From Diploscapter coronatus (taxonomy: Eukaryota > Nematoda > Chromadorea > Rhabditida > Rhabditidae), in assembly GCA_964036155.1 (NCBI GenBank), contig OZ038422.1, forward strand, positions 56,133,201 through 56,197,200: a stretch of 64,000 nt of DNA, in the 5' to 3' direction. Both the position numbers and the translations under genes were made by a program. The notes under the pieces are model-generated. The model ran no database searches, was not told the origin of the DNA, and saw only the letters and a program-made list of their open reading frames with translations. Below, one piece after another: positions 1 to 11,300 of the stretch. Position 1 is the first letter of the stretch. Each line of letters starts with the position of its first letter.

Positions 1-865
1 ATTCATCAATGTGCAGGAGAGTCTGCCTGATGGAGCCTATTTCCAGGTTTAGTTTTAGTTTCTTTACCAAAAAGAAAAGAAATTGTCAGGTTTCATTCAA
101 CAAGTCGATTTTCCCCGGCGCTGAACTTCACTACGATTTGGATGATGAACGGTTCGTCGCAGAACCGCATCGACTGTAAGAAGTGATCAAAGATCGTGGA
201 ATTATAATTGGCATTTAGGAATGAACATCGTTCCGACAGTTCGGATGACGAGGACAGCTGCAGCAGTGGGGGGATCGAAATCAGAAGTGAACCTAGTGAA
301 GCCGCACACGAGGTCTGTTCTCTATTACATTATTTACCACAATTAGACGTCAATAAGCTTTCTTGGTAATTGCCAAGATCATCTGTAGTCTTTGCGGTAG
401 TCATTTCCCTTCATAAAATCTCACGGTTGGAACATGAAGAATTCTCAGAATTATGATTCCGATTATAATGAGCTTAAATTTGGGAAAATTCAAGATCAGA
501 TCCTAATTTACAAAACTCCATTCATTGCGACCAATTTTTCTTCGAAACAGAATCTCGAGTTTCCCTGATTCCTACTCGCAGGGAGATTCAGCTTTATTCT
601 AGACTGTCTTTGTTCAAAATTCCATTTATGCGCACTACCGAAATTCAACAATCTTTTCCCTTCCGCATAGAATAAACATTGTCGTTTCCTTCCTTATCAT
701 TTTAAAATATCTAATATTCATAGATTAGCCAATAACCTTTAGTGGCAACCATTCTGTCCCGACACGGACGACGAATCCTCTCGCCAGGCCAAATCCTGCA
801 TCTGCGATATCGACCTCGAAGAGCGAGTTTCCCCCGAGCAAATCATGTCACAAATCAAGATGTAA
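1..865 (+). CDS. 3' end of an unrecognised protein with an acidic tail (partial)
   Basis: Four exons splice in one frame: about 1-46, 90-175, 219-312 and 743-865 (TAA at 863-865). The introns have normal GT and AG ends, and the first two are only about 43 nt long. The visible C-terminus reads FINVQESLPDGAYFQ, then a segment with FPGAELHYDLDDERF, then an acidic serine-rich stretch (SDSSDDEDSCSSGG), and ends ...SPEQIMSQIKM. The last exon carries three cysteines in a short span (FCPD, SCIC). The start lies outside the window. I do not recognise the family; the acidic tail suggests a cytosolic, possibly phosphorylated region, but that is inference. Consistent splicing over four exons is the main reason for calling it real. 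Confidence 0.6.
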
Positions 866-1616
866 CTGATCTCTCTCTTTCTACTTTTGCCATTCAATTT
901 TATACTGACATCCTCTACCCTGAATCTTTTATAGTTCAATGCTATATACAATTTTCTAGGCATTTTTGTTGTCTGCTAATTTTTATCATCGAATTTCATG
1001 AAAATAAATTGTTTTGTTTTGTCCGATCATCTTTTTTGAATTGCTTGAATAATAACTAACAGAAGACGCAGTTTACTCCGAAACAATGAAAATATTAATT
1101 GACAAACTCAATCTTAAGGAAAAACGAACTCGATACCATTTCGCTAAATATTATCACTCCTAGGGCTGACGAATTTGCTATTTTGACCGCTTTTAGTTCA
1201 GATTGTTTCAGAAAATTGGGACGATCATATTCATTCCGTTGTCGTTTTCCGAAATTAACGATAATCTGGAAATTTCTAGACGGCAAAAATCGAAAGTCAA
1301 ATTTTCATAGAATGGCTATTAAACTTTTCGAATCAGCAATACACTGTCCAGATATCTAGATAAAAGGATTTTGTTCGTTCTCTGAGTTTATATTAGATTT
1401 CGCAATCTGTAAGTCCTTGGTCAGCATTCTACCTATAGAAAATACAAATTTCCTGTGTGTAAGTATAGTGGTAATTTCACAATTTCTTTCTTTCAAATCT
1501 TGTGGAACGAAGAATCAAGGTTCAATTAGTTTTTCTTCTCTCACTGATATTTCGCAATCTCTAGGCTCTATAAATACGCCAGCAAAACTTGAGAAAACAA
1601 GAAGAACCAGAGGGCA
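866..1616. other. Intergenic, upstream of P450
   Basis: The stretch is AT-rich and holds only short overlapping open frames on both strands, without domains or a credible exon series. It must contain the 3' UTR of the upstream gene and the promoter of the P450. Confidence 0.5.
1569..1576 (+). promoter_or_regulatory. Probable TATA box of the P450 gene
   Basis: TATAAATA lies 41 bp before the ATG at 1617, a distance that fits a short 5' UTR. The collagens in this window have similarly placed boxes. Confidence 0.5.
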
Positions 1617-3876
1617 ATGTTGCTGCTATCGATTGTAGCAGCGATCATTGCCTATGTTCTCGCGAAATTCTACCTCGAAACTAGGAAATATCCGAAAGGT
1701 AAGAATGCAATCGAGCTATAAAATGGGTTTGAAATAAAAAAAAAAGGTCCCTTCCCTCTTCCCTTCATTGGAAATGGACTTCAATTCGGATACTACATAT
1801 TCAAGAAGGGATCAATGGATGCCGCTTACAAAGCGTTCAAACAAGTACTACTCTTCAAACGATTTGTTATATAAGATAAATAACAACTTTTAGCAATTTG
1901 GGCCCGTATTTACGGTCTATTTCGGTCCATATCCATTAACGGTCATTTGCGATTACGATTTGGCAGTGGATGCGTACATCACGAAAGGAGGGTATTTGAC
2001 AGATAGATGGCTCCAGCCGGTAGGCGAATTGTAGGGGTCAAGAATCTCATAATCATAGTTTCAGATGGCCGAGAAAATCACAGGTAATCCTACACTCGAG
2101 TAGCGTTATTGGTATATCAAAATAGTCTCATGCTTGCTTATGATTTAGGAGGAAAAGGCATTGTTTGTACCAATGGAGAGTATTGGGCCGAGCAGCGCCA
2201 CCTTGCGCAAACAACATTGAAAAATCTCGAAGCATTAAAAGGCGACAATATAGAGCGTCGAATAATCGACGAGTTTCACTACAGGTATTCTTTCAGCTAT
2301 CCATTGTATATATTCATTTTTAACAGCAACAGCCCTTCAGATGTGACAAGATAACGTCAGACGATGTGATCCAAATTGAGGACAACGAGTTGTTCGACAT
2401 TTTCGCTGCCAACATCATAAATTTTTTCTTGTTCTCATCGAGACTTAGCGAGGTACTCTGTGCTTCTCAGACATCTCTTTTCATGCTATCATTTACTGTA
2501 GAGCGATCAGAAAGCATTCTTCGACGTGAAAAAGCAACTGGATGAGAGGTTACGCAATATATCAATGCTCGATATCTTCATGCCACGAATCGCCTTGAAA
2601 ATACCCTATTTCAAGTGAAAAAGCGTAACTTTTGAGATTCTTATGAAAATAATTAGAAAGCGCCACGACAATCAAATGAATCCGTACGCCGAGATCAAAG
2701 AGTTCATGAGGAAACAAGTCATGGAAAGGTAGGATTCTCAATCAAAAGTAATTTAGTAATAGCAAATACTGTAGAATCGACGCCGTTAAAAGCGGCACTC
2801 ATAAAATAGCCGAAGTTCCCGAAAATTTCGTCGACGCATTTCTCGTTGAAATGGGAAAACAAGAGGACAGCAATGTCGATGGGAATTTCGAGTAAATAAG
2901 TATTGATATTTTCGAAGCAAATGCTCGTTTCAGCCTGGCAACACTTGTACAAGACATTGTCGATCTCTTCTTACAGGGCAAGTAGTTAGTGATCATGTGT
3001 ACTTTGTAATAGATATTCGAAGTTACTATTTTCGTAAAGAAAATATTGCGTATTGGTTTTACAGGCCAACGGATGATCTCGGCGACGCTATCCTGGGGCA
3101 TTGTCTATCTGCTCAATTATCCTGAGGTTATTTTGACATCTACAAACCTTAGACCATTTGCATTCGCTTTATTGCAGATCGCTAGTAGGGTGCAAAATGA
3201 AATCCGAAGTGTGACGGGTGGTGATCGGGATCTGTTGCTGAGCGACAAGGCGAAGACGACGTACTTCAATGCAACGATCAATGTATGTGGGCATTATTGG
3301 AATAGTTTAGTTTATTGATGAATGCAAGTACTTATTATTGGAAGGAATCGTTTTAGGAGATCCAACGTTTGGGCAGCATCATTCCAGTCAATTTATTCCG
3401 GGCTGCGACGGAGGATGTGACAGTAGGCGGGGTCCTGTTCCGAAAAGGGCAGGCGGTGGCAGCGCATCTCCCGATGATCATGCACGACGAGAAGCACTTC
3501 ACGGATCCCAATACTGTAGGAATTCCATTATCGCTTCCCGTACAATGAAAATGTTTCACAAGTTGAGGATGAGATTTAGTTCAACCCCGATCGCTACCTG
3601 TCGGATGAATCATTGGCGGATCGCATGTTTCCGTTCAGCCTGGGCAACAGACGCTGCCTCGGGGAGTCGATTGCCCGCGCCACTCACTACTTGGTGAACT
3701 TGTGTTGCAACAATACTGAATAAGTCAAGAGATTACAGATTCTCGGAAATCTCATCCAGAAATATGAAAAATTCGAGGCAGCCGCCGACCAAATCCCATC
3801 GATGGAGCCCGAAAACAAGAACTTCGCCATTAGAAGACCCGCAAATTTCAAAATTCGTCTCATCACCCGAAACTGA
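1617..3876 (+). CDS. Cytochrome P450, CYP2-like (nematode CYP33/CYP14/CYP35 type)
   Basis: This is a microsomal haem monooxygenase. Exon 1 (1617-1698) gives an N-terminal membrane anchor (MLLLSIVAAIIAYVLAKFY). The next exon has the proline hinge GPFPLPFIGNGLQF, followed by FGPVFTVYFGPYPLTVICDY. A helix-C segment (NGEYWAEQRHLAQTTLKN) lies at about 2170-2230. The K-helix ExxR appears as EIQRLGSI across the 3282/3357 splice, followed by IIPVNLFRAATEDVTVGG. The haem-binding loop is PFSLGNRRCLGE, with the cysteine ligand at 3655-3657. The last exon (3739-3876) ends FKIRLITRN. About ten short introns join in frame, one with a GC donor at 2978. The I-helix is odd: where AGQETTS is expected the sequence reads GGQRMIS, so the acid-Thr pair is absent. 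It is complete and has no stops; substrate unknown. Confidence 0.92.
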
Positions 3877-4491
3877 ATCGTTTCATTCTTCAAAACGACG
3901 GTGATTGTAGATTTGACGTGGAGGCTTTTCGGGATTTGAAAATGTTCTGTATACTTCAAAAATTGATTCGTGACTCATTAGAAAATTTCGATAATATATT
4001 TCCACTATCTCGACTACAACTGACTGTTAATAATCTCTTATATTAAGAAAACTGTTTAAATTACCGTAAAAATCGTTTCCACATCCAGAATAATGGTTTC
4101 AATAATGCAAATTTGTTGTATAAATAATTTTGCTAAAACCCAAATAAATGCAAAAATAACATATCCAATTTCAAAAATTTCAATGTAAAAATCTAGTAAC
4201 AAAAATTTTAGTGAAAGAATTTGCAAAAAAAAACTGAACAACATCTGTGAAAATTAGCCCGATCGGAGGACCTGTTTATACCCACTTTGGTTTTTGCTGA
4301 CATTAACTCTTAAATGATAAACCATGTTTAGGAATCGATTTTTAGTCTGATAAAAATTGCGAAGCATCAATTTAGTAGTTTCATTCTCCTTCCTTCAATG
4401 GTTAATTTCAAATTCATTAATTGCAGACTTTCTCACTCAATCAATACTCTTTTACTACTTCCATTTTTGTTGTTTAGGTCTCTTAACAAAG
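3877..4491. other. Intergenic
   Basis: AT-rich sequence between the P450 stop and the F-box/kelch start. I see no coding exons, repeats or structured RNA in it. Confidence 0.5.
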
Positions 4492-7011
4492 ATGCTAGCC
4501 AATTTACCAGTCGAAATTATATTGTTGATCTGCCAATATCCCGAATTCAAAGACCTAGGACAATTGGCTTGGATGAATAAACGGGTGATGCAAATAATCA
4601 AGAAATATCTACCGAAAGCGCTCGAGAGGAAAACTTTATTCTATCGTAGAAAATATTTCTTGTATGATCGAAAATTAATTTTAGTATTTTAGTGCATTAT
4701 GAAAACGGCAATATTTATGAAGGAAGAATTTGTCTGTTTGATTCGCATACTAATTCTGTTAAGCAGATTACGAAATTTACTAATTATTTATCGCCATGGG
4801 AAATGACAACCACAAAAGATAAAGTAGATTATTTTATTTGGCATTACCAATTTTATAAATTTTAGACTTTCATAATTAGATCTTATAACAAATCATTTGA
4901 AATTTTCGATCTGAATACTCGATAAATTTCAAGAGGTCTTATCAACAAATCCATGAATGATCGATCGATTCAAAGAATTTTACAGGTCCAGATCCTACTG
5001 AATGGCGTGATGGGGCATCTGTTGCTTATTTCAAAGACAAATGGTATTATTTGGGTGGATTCGATCTTGAAACATGTAAAAACACGAATCGAGTTGATGT
5101 AAGAAGATCGAATGAAAATCTATGAAATAATTTATTTAGGTTTTAATAGACGGAAAATGGAAAACAGGACCTGCTTTTCCTCTTCCAATTACGCATGTTC
5201 AAGCAATAACATGCGATGGAATTTTATACGGTCACATTATATTAGGTTGATGCATTCCTGTTTTCCGATTTGTGCGAAACAGTTCAACAGAACATAACTT
5301 TATTGGCTAACAAGGATATTAGATGAAATATTCTCCATCGTTGTCCACAGTCTTCTGCCAGCGAATGGGCAGCTTACGGATTCCCTCGCCGTACCAAGCG
5401 GGCTGCTTGGAGGCGAAGTAGGTCTTCAACCATGCGTCGGCCTCCGCGCGGTTCTTGAAGTGTGTCTCGCCAAGGACTCGCTGCATGTCCGAGAAGAGCC
5501 AGTAGTCGCTAGGTGCCATGTCGGGCGAGTAGGGGGCATGGGGTACAATGTGCCATCCGAACGTTGTCAGCTCCTTTTTCACTTGTTTACACACACGAGG
5601 GCGGGCGTTGTCGTGGAGAAAGTGAAGACGACCTCGTAGCCAGGGAGTGGATTGGACGTGAGCCTTCAAGTCTCTCAGCTGGCGAGCGTAGACATCACCC
5701 GTGATCGTCGTACCCTCGGGTAGCAGCTCCCAGTAGATGGGGCCTTGGACGCCCCACCATACGGATAGCATCACCTTCTTCTGGTGCGTTTCGTCTTTGG
5801 CGACGGGTTCCGGCTGATCCTCCTTGTCCACCCACTGGGCACGTCTCACAACGTGATGGTAGACGATCCATTTCTCATCTCCCGTTATGAGATTGTCCAG
5901 CCAGGCCGTCGTCCTTTCGTATGTAAGAAGACTCATTGCTGTGTCAACTCGACAATTCTTGTTCTTGTCGCTCAAGACGTGGGGAATCCAACAGCCCAAC
6001 TTTCGTACCTTGCCGAACTTCTTCAGTCCTCGAACGACAGTTGCCTGGTCTACTCCGAGAGTCTACGCTATTTCTCGCGTAGTAGCGAATAGCTCCCCTT
6101 CGACTGTGCTGCGCAGCAAATCCAAATCCATCACTCGTGCAGGTTGCGACCTCTCCTCGTCTTCGAGATTGCAGTTGTGGGCCTCGAATCGTTTGAACCA
6201 ATTGCGTACTGTGTGCTCGGAGGGGACTTCCTGGGGATATACTCGGGCCAGTTGACGGTGGGTCTCGGGTGGTTTGGTGCCAGAGAGGAAGAGAAATAAC
6301 ATTACGTTGCGTATGTGGACACTGTTTGGGTGGAATCGATGGGGCATTATGGGAACTAGACTGCTCACTAGCTGGTTGTGGCACTGCGACTGATAAGAGG
6401 GAGGGGCAAGTTGTTTATATTATAGAGCACAGTGGTTGTTGTCGCGGTCGGCCGCACAGGGGAGGGAGCAAAGTAGACATATCAAAAACGGAAAACAGGA
6501 ATGCATCAACCTAATAGCATATTCATTATTGTAATTATGGATATTTAGTTATTAGTAGTAAGATATATCGATTATCAGATGATGAACGGGAATGGGTTGA
6601 AATTGGAAAGATTCCAGAAGGACAAAGTTTATTCGGAATTGCATCGCTAAATGGAAAAATTTACGTAACTGGAGGATGGAAGTCGTTAATTTTGTATGAT
6701 AAATACTGTATCGTTATATATTTAGTTATTCTACTATATTGAAATCCTGCTTGTGTTTCGACCCCTCAGCTCCAGTTGACAGTCGAATTTATCGAATCGC
6801 TGATATAAATTATTTAAGATATCGTCATTCGCTTGTTGTTGCGAATGGAAAATTGTATGCAATCGGAGGGTGAGTTGGGATTTTGGATATCTTCATACGA
6901 AATATTTGCTAACTCAGATTTCAAAAATCTTTATGTAGGAATTTTTGTAATTCAATCGAGGAATACGATCCACAAACGAACAAATGGCGTGAAGTCGGAA
7001 AAATAGAATAA
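4492..7011 (+). CDS. F-box / kelch-repeat protein gene, probably decaying
   Basis: The protein starts MLANLPVEIILLICQYPEF, an F-box-like motif that would bind a SKP1-type adaptor. Kelch-type blades follow: FEIFDLNT, then VAYFKDKWYYLGGF, a segment with CDGILYVISSKIYRLSDD, ASLNGKIYVTGGW, VVANGKLYAIGG, and SIEEYDPQTNKWREVGKIE before the TAA at 7009-7011. It would be a substrate-recognition subunit of an SCF ubiquitin ligase. Two faults are seen. The frame after FDLNT runs into TAA at 4923-4925, because the required donor at 4921-4922 reads GA, not GT. A mariner element sits in the intron between CDGILY and VISSK; without it that intron is about 49 nt. All other junctions splice in frame, so decay looks recent or the gene still works through a non-canonical splice. 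AATAAA overlaps the stop region. Confidence 0.75.
5245..5267 (+). repeat. Mariner inverted terminal repeat (left)
   Basis: Begins GGTTGATGCATTCC just inside the TA at 5243-5244. It is the exact reverse complement of 6489-6511. Confidence 0.95.
5319..6368 (-). pseudogene. Mariner transposase with one premature stop
   Basis: The frame runs from an ATG at 6368 to the stop at 5319, 350 codons, the usual size of mariner transposases. The N-terminal part has the helix-turn-helix region (ETHRQLARVYPQEVPSEHTV, then NWFKRFEA). A TAG at 6065-6063 interrupts the frame after ATTREIA; reading continues in the same frame with TLGVDQATVVRGLKKFG, so there is no frameshift. The catalytic domain keeps all three acidic residues: the Asp in ITGDEKWIVY, the Asp in HDNARPRV, and the Asp in YSPDMAPSDYWLF, with 34 residues between the second and third. 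Apart from the TAG it looks intact. A later ATG at 5999 could give only the catalytic half. Confidence 0.92.
6489..6511 (-). repeat. Mariner inverted terminal repeat (right)
   Basis: Ends GGAATGCATCAACC just before the TA at 6512-6513. It is the exact reverse complement of 5245-5267, with 23 of 23 bases matching. Confidence 0.95.
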
Positions 7012-8262
7012 AATAAAGTTTGGCTATAATAATCTCAGATTTCATATAGAAACTTTATTGAATAAAATGTGAAATAATAACTGAATTCCAATGCACATGA
7101 TACAGACAACTTTCGAAGACATCTAAAAGAACGAGAGAAAATTGTAACTGAAATAAATATTGTTCAAGATTTTTTTTTATTAAATTCCATCTCCTCAAAT
7201 TATTAGTGACGCATCAAATCCGAGTTTTCTTTCGCTATATTTATGACTCTGTTCTGACCGACTTTGTTAAGACTGGTTTTTCCTGGCATTCACTCTTAAA
7301 GTATTTTAAGAAAAGTTCGCTATTTCATTCTGATTCATTTCTTTTCGTAGGTCCTAAATTTTAGACTGCACAACAAGTTCAAACTAGAAACAACCCGTTA
7401 GTAACTGTGACTAACAATAAGGGTCGCAAACTCCGCCTTATTTCATTTTTCGCTTTCCTTCAAAAGTGATCATCTGAAATCTCAAAATTGGAAAGCAAGT
7501 ATCCTTTAAAATGGAGAAGCATGAAAAGGCACCATCAGATTCGATTAACCATTCATAGAAATGGACTTTGGTCAACAAATTATATCAGAAAGTGCGCGTA
7601 CACTCAAGAAATTACTGGTGTGGAAATAAGAATTTTGTTCGTCTAGCTGATCGTTGTCGGTCAATTCTTCCGGTCAAAAATGATTTTGATTTTACTTTTT
7701 CTTCACTAATATAAAATCATGAATTATTTTAGTCATTGATTATCGACTTCATTTTTTATTTTTGTTAAATTAAATATCCCTATCTTCAAGATATTTTATT
7801 TCAGGTCCCCCGTTATCATAGTGAATCGAATTTAATTTTCTAGACTGGTTAAGTTGGGTGGATGCAGTTGTACTGATTTTTTTCGTTGTTATTTTGCTAA
7901 ACCTATGTTTTTCGGGAAAGAAAATCGGTCTCACCTAATCGAATGATAGATGGAAAAAGGGAGAAGAGAAGTGCGCGGAAGCAGCGAAATGGAGATAGGA
8001 AGAAGGTGAATTGGAGAGAGGGGAGAAGAAGAGATGGGAGTAATGGCTCGACGGTTTGGTCTTGAACGGGTTTGAGATCGGAAGAGGAGGAAAGGGGTGC
8101 AGCGCGCAAATTTGATGCCTGAAATTAGGAGAAAAGTCAGGGAAAGAAGGTTGCAAGTAATTCGGAAAAGGGGGGAGAAGAAAAAGGAATGTAATTTGGG
8201 AAAAAGGAGAGATGAAATCAGGCAAAGAGTGACATTGACTTGATGAGAGAAATGGTCTCGAG
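7012..8262. other. Intergenic, collagen promoter side
   Basis: No exons can be supported. The segment 7930-8290 is purine-rich on the plus strand (long GGAGAAGAAG-like runs), so three overlapping long minus-strand frames there are compositional artefacts. The right end holds the promoter of collagen 1. Confidence 0.5.
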
Positions 8263-8270
8263 TATAAAAG
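8263..8270 (+). promoter_or_regulatory. TATA box of collagen 1
   Basis: TATAAAAG lies 42 bp upstream of the collagen ATG at 8305, at the expected distance for a short 5' UTR. Confidence 0.7.
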
Positions 8271-8304
8271 GGTCGGGGAAAGGCCACTCCTCAAAGCCGT
8301 CGAC

Positions 8305-11300
8305 ATGTCCGCTCGGGTGCTCGTCGCTGGCGCCACTGGACTCGCTGGAGTCGCCATTTGTAAGTCACTAAGTCACACATTACTCTAATCTGAAAATAAA
8401 GCTACAAAATCCCTAGATATCCTTCTTTTTGAGCTAAGATTTTATTCCTCAAATTAAAGTTTAAAATTATCAGAGTACTGATAGGTTTACAAATTAGAAA
8501 TGATATTTTAGAATGACAAATTTTAACATCACAAAATAGCATTTCAATTTAAAATTCATATTCGGTGATTTTATAGAGTACAAGCGATATTAGTACAAGA
8601 TTCGATAAAATGTACGATTCCGAAATGAATTCAACTAAATGATTTCTTATATTAGTAATAAGTAGGCTAGTATTCTACATAAGAGAATTAAGAAACATTC
8701 GTTAAGAGTTTAGTTTATTTTATCACATATAAACTTGCGACGCCCTATCTTTTGAATTCTGAAAGCAATGCCAATACATTTTCTAAGATATAATTTCTTT
8801 TGGAAAAGTTGGACAGTGACTAAGATAAAATAAACTCCTATTGAAAAAGGACCTTTCAGTGGCGTGCATTGGATGTGTTGTGTATCTATTCAATGACGTG
8901 AACAACACGTTCGACCACGTGATGGACGAGATGAAGGAGTTCAAGCACTACTCCAACAATGCTTGGGGCCAGATGACTGACATCACCGTGTTCGGCAAGA
9001 ACTCTATCTTCGGCAGAGTCAAGAGAGGAGGAGGCGGCTGTGCTTGCGGAGGTCATACCGCTGCTTGCCCACCTGGGTTAGTTTTTCAATGTATTGAAAA
9101 GCTGATCTTCATCTAAAATACAACTCAAAAGTTATCGTAGTCATTTCTAAACTTCTGCATTCTTAAATATGGCCTATGCACTCATTCGGATTTTATGCAA
9201 TAATAGAAAAGCCAGATGCATCTGGTTCAAATTAAGTAATATGAAAACTTGAAGACAGTACAAATGAATATCAAAACATATCGTATCTTCTCTAAATAAT
9301 TTACATTATTTCAGACCACCTGGACCACCCGTAAGCTATTTAAATTATGTTCAAAAATTCCAAAAATTAACTCGATTAATTTAGGGACAACCTGGTATTT
9401 TATTCTTCTATTTATTCTACCTGTTTTAGCATTTTCTCTGCGAAATCTAAGACATTTATGATTTAATTAAGGTACTCCTGGCCAGCAAGGACTTCCCGGT
9501 AACAAATTCAACGAATGACCTAATTGATGTGTTTTGTTTCAGGTCAACCTGGTAACGTAGGTCAAAGCGGAAGCGCCGCTGCTGACAACGGAGGAAATGG
9601 CGGAGGTTGCAAGCACTGTCCAGCAGGGCAAGTTTTATATTTATTATCCTCGTTGTCCTAAATAGTTGATGCTTTTGTTCCTTCAAAATAATCTCCAATT
9701 ATAATATTTTCCTGAAAATTCTCAATTTAAAGGAGTAGGCATATATTAGCTTATTTTTCTAGATTAGCACACTGAAAACCATAAATTAAATCATAATCAT
9801 TAAATGTGTACTAAATATCTAAATTTCAGACCTCCAGGACCCGTAAGTTTCGCATCCTAAATACGTTTAAATTTGAGACACGAATTTGCATTTTAGCCTG
9901 GACCACCTGGTACGACTATTTTCCGCTTCATATTCGCGAAATTACTGAAAATCATTCTTATAATGTGATCTCCTAAATGGCCACATTATTCGGGCGATAT
10001 TCCGTAATTTCATGAATAAAATTCAGGATTGGACGGACCTCAAGTAAGGCTATACATTTTCAAGAAAGAAACTAATGTATTAATTTTCAGGGCCCACCAG
10101 GTAACTGCTGCGACATTACCATCTTACAGAAAACTGATAATCATATTAAAAAAAACTGAAAATAACTCAAACGTTCGGTCAAAAAATTTTAGTAGAATTA
10201 TCAATTTCTTGCTCTTCTAATCCAAAAAAAATTTAATTATTACAAGCTCTTAGTTGTCTATTTTTAGGACCAGATGGAGCCCCAGCTTTCTCTGACGCTG
10301 TCGGACAACCAGTAAGATTTTTATTTTAAACTAAAATATTCTTTTACTAACTTGTGAATTTTTCAGGGACCCGCAGGTTTTTTTGCTCAATTGTCAGCAC
10401 TAATTCGTGAATTGTGTCTTAAGGTCCACAAGGAGACGCTGGCCAGCCCGGGTGAGTATAATTTATCAAATTCTAAAAGGCTTTAGAGCAAACTCAAAAA
10501 ACAAACTTAAATTTTAAAGTTATGAGGCTCTAAAGGGCTTTATTTGACTGATTACTCTTTCAAAATCTAATGATTTTTTATTTCAGACATCCTGGAGGCC
10601 CCGTAAGCGCCTTTTTTTAATATATTTTAATCGAAAAACCCATGAATTCTAATTTAGGGAGCCCCTGGGTCAGTTTCGTCTTCATTTTCTATCTGATGAT
10701 GAGTAATAATTCCTTAAATTCTTGAATTTAGACAACCTGGAGCCCCAGGCACCCGTTCTAGTGTCGTCCCTGGACCACCGTAAGATTTTTATTCTAATCT
10801 TTCTTTGACAAAATTATTAATTTATCCATTTTCAGCGGACCTCCTGGACCCCGTAAGATATAAAAATTTTACTGAATTTTATAATTAATTAATTGCAATT
10901 TTCAGCTGGACCCGGTGGAGCCCCTGTTCGTTTCAGTTTCTATTTAATATTACTAGTTCACATCACATATGGTCATACTAATTAGAAAAAAAAACAAATT
11001 TAAGTTAATTTTAATAGTAAAGACCAACTTCATATTGAAATTTCTATAGCGATGACATTTAAGACAACTAATTTTTATGACACGGTCTTTAAGAAATATT
11101 CCATTTCAATCCCGAATTATAGGGCCAGCCTGGACAGAGCTCATATGCATCTGCTATGGGACCACCTGGACCTGTAAGCAAATTTTCCGAGTCTATTTTA
11201 ATTTGTACACTAATGCAATCACTTTCAGCCCGGACCACCTGGTAATCGATTATTCATCAAATTACAATTGATTCTCTTGTCTTGTGCATTTTTATCGTTT

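Larger units (their letters stand above)
5245..6511 (-). mobile_element. Mariner (DD34D) transposon, 1267 bp, complete ends
   Basis: The element is bounded by perfect 23-bp inverted repeats (5245-5267 and 6489-6511), each flanked by TA (5243-5244 and 6512-6513), the standard Tc1/mariner target duplication. Its length is that of a full mariner. It carries one transposase gene on the minus strand with a single internal stop. It lies inside an intron of the F-box/kelch gene, in the opposite orientation to that gene. Identical inverted ends suggest a fairly young insertion. Confidence 0.95.

Noticed and set aside
742..1059. 105-codon plus-strand frame
   Set aside because: It is out of frame with the well-spliced last exon (743-865) of the upstream gene and continues into AT-rich sequence.
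5513..6255. Plus-strand frames inside the mariner
   Set aside because: They are antisense shadows of the transposase.
7931..8357. Three overlapping long minus-strand frames upstream of collagen 1
   Set aside because: They arise from a purine-rich strand without stops, are Ser/Pro/Leu/Phe low-complexity, overlap in different frames, and cover the collagen TATA box and first exon.
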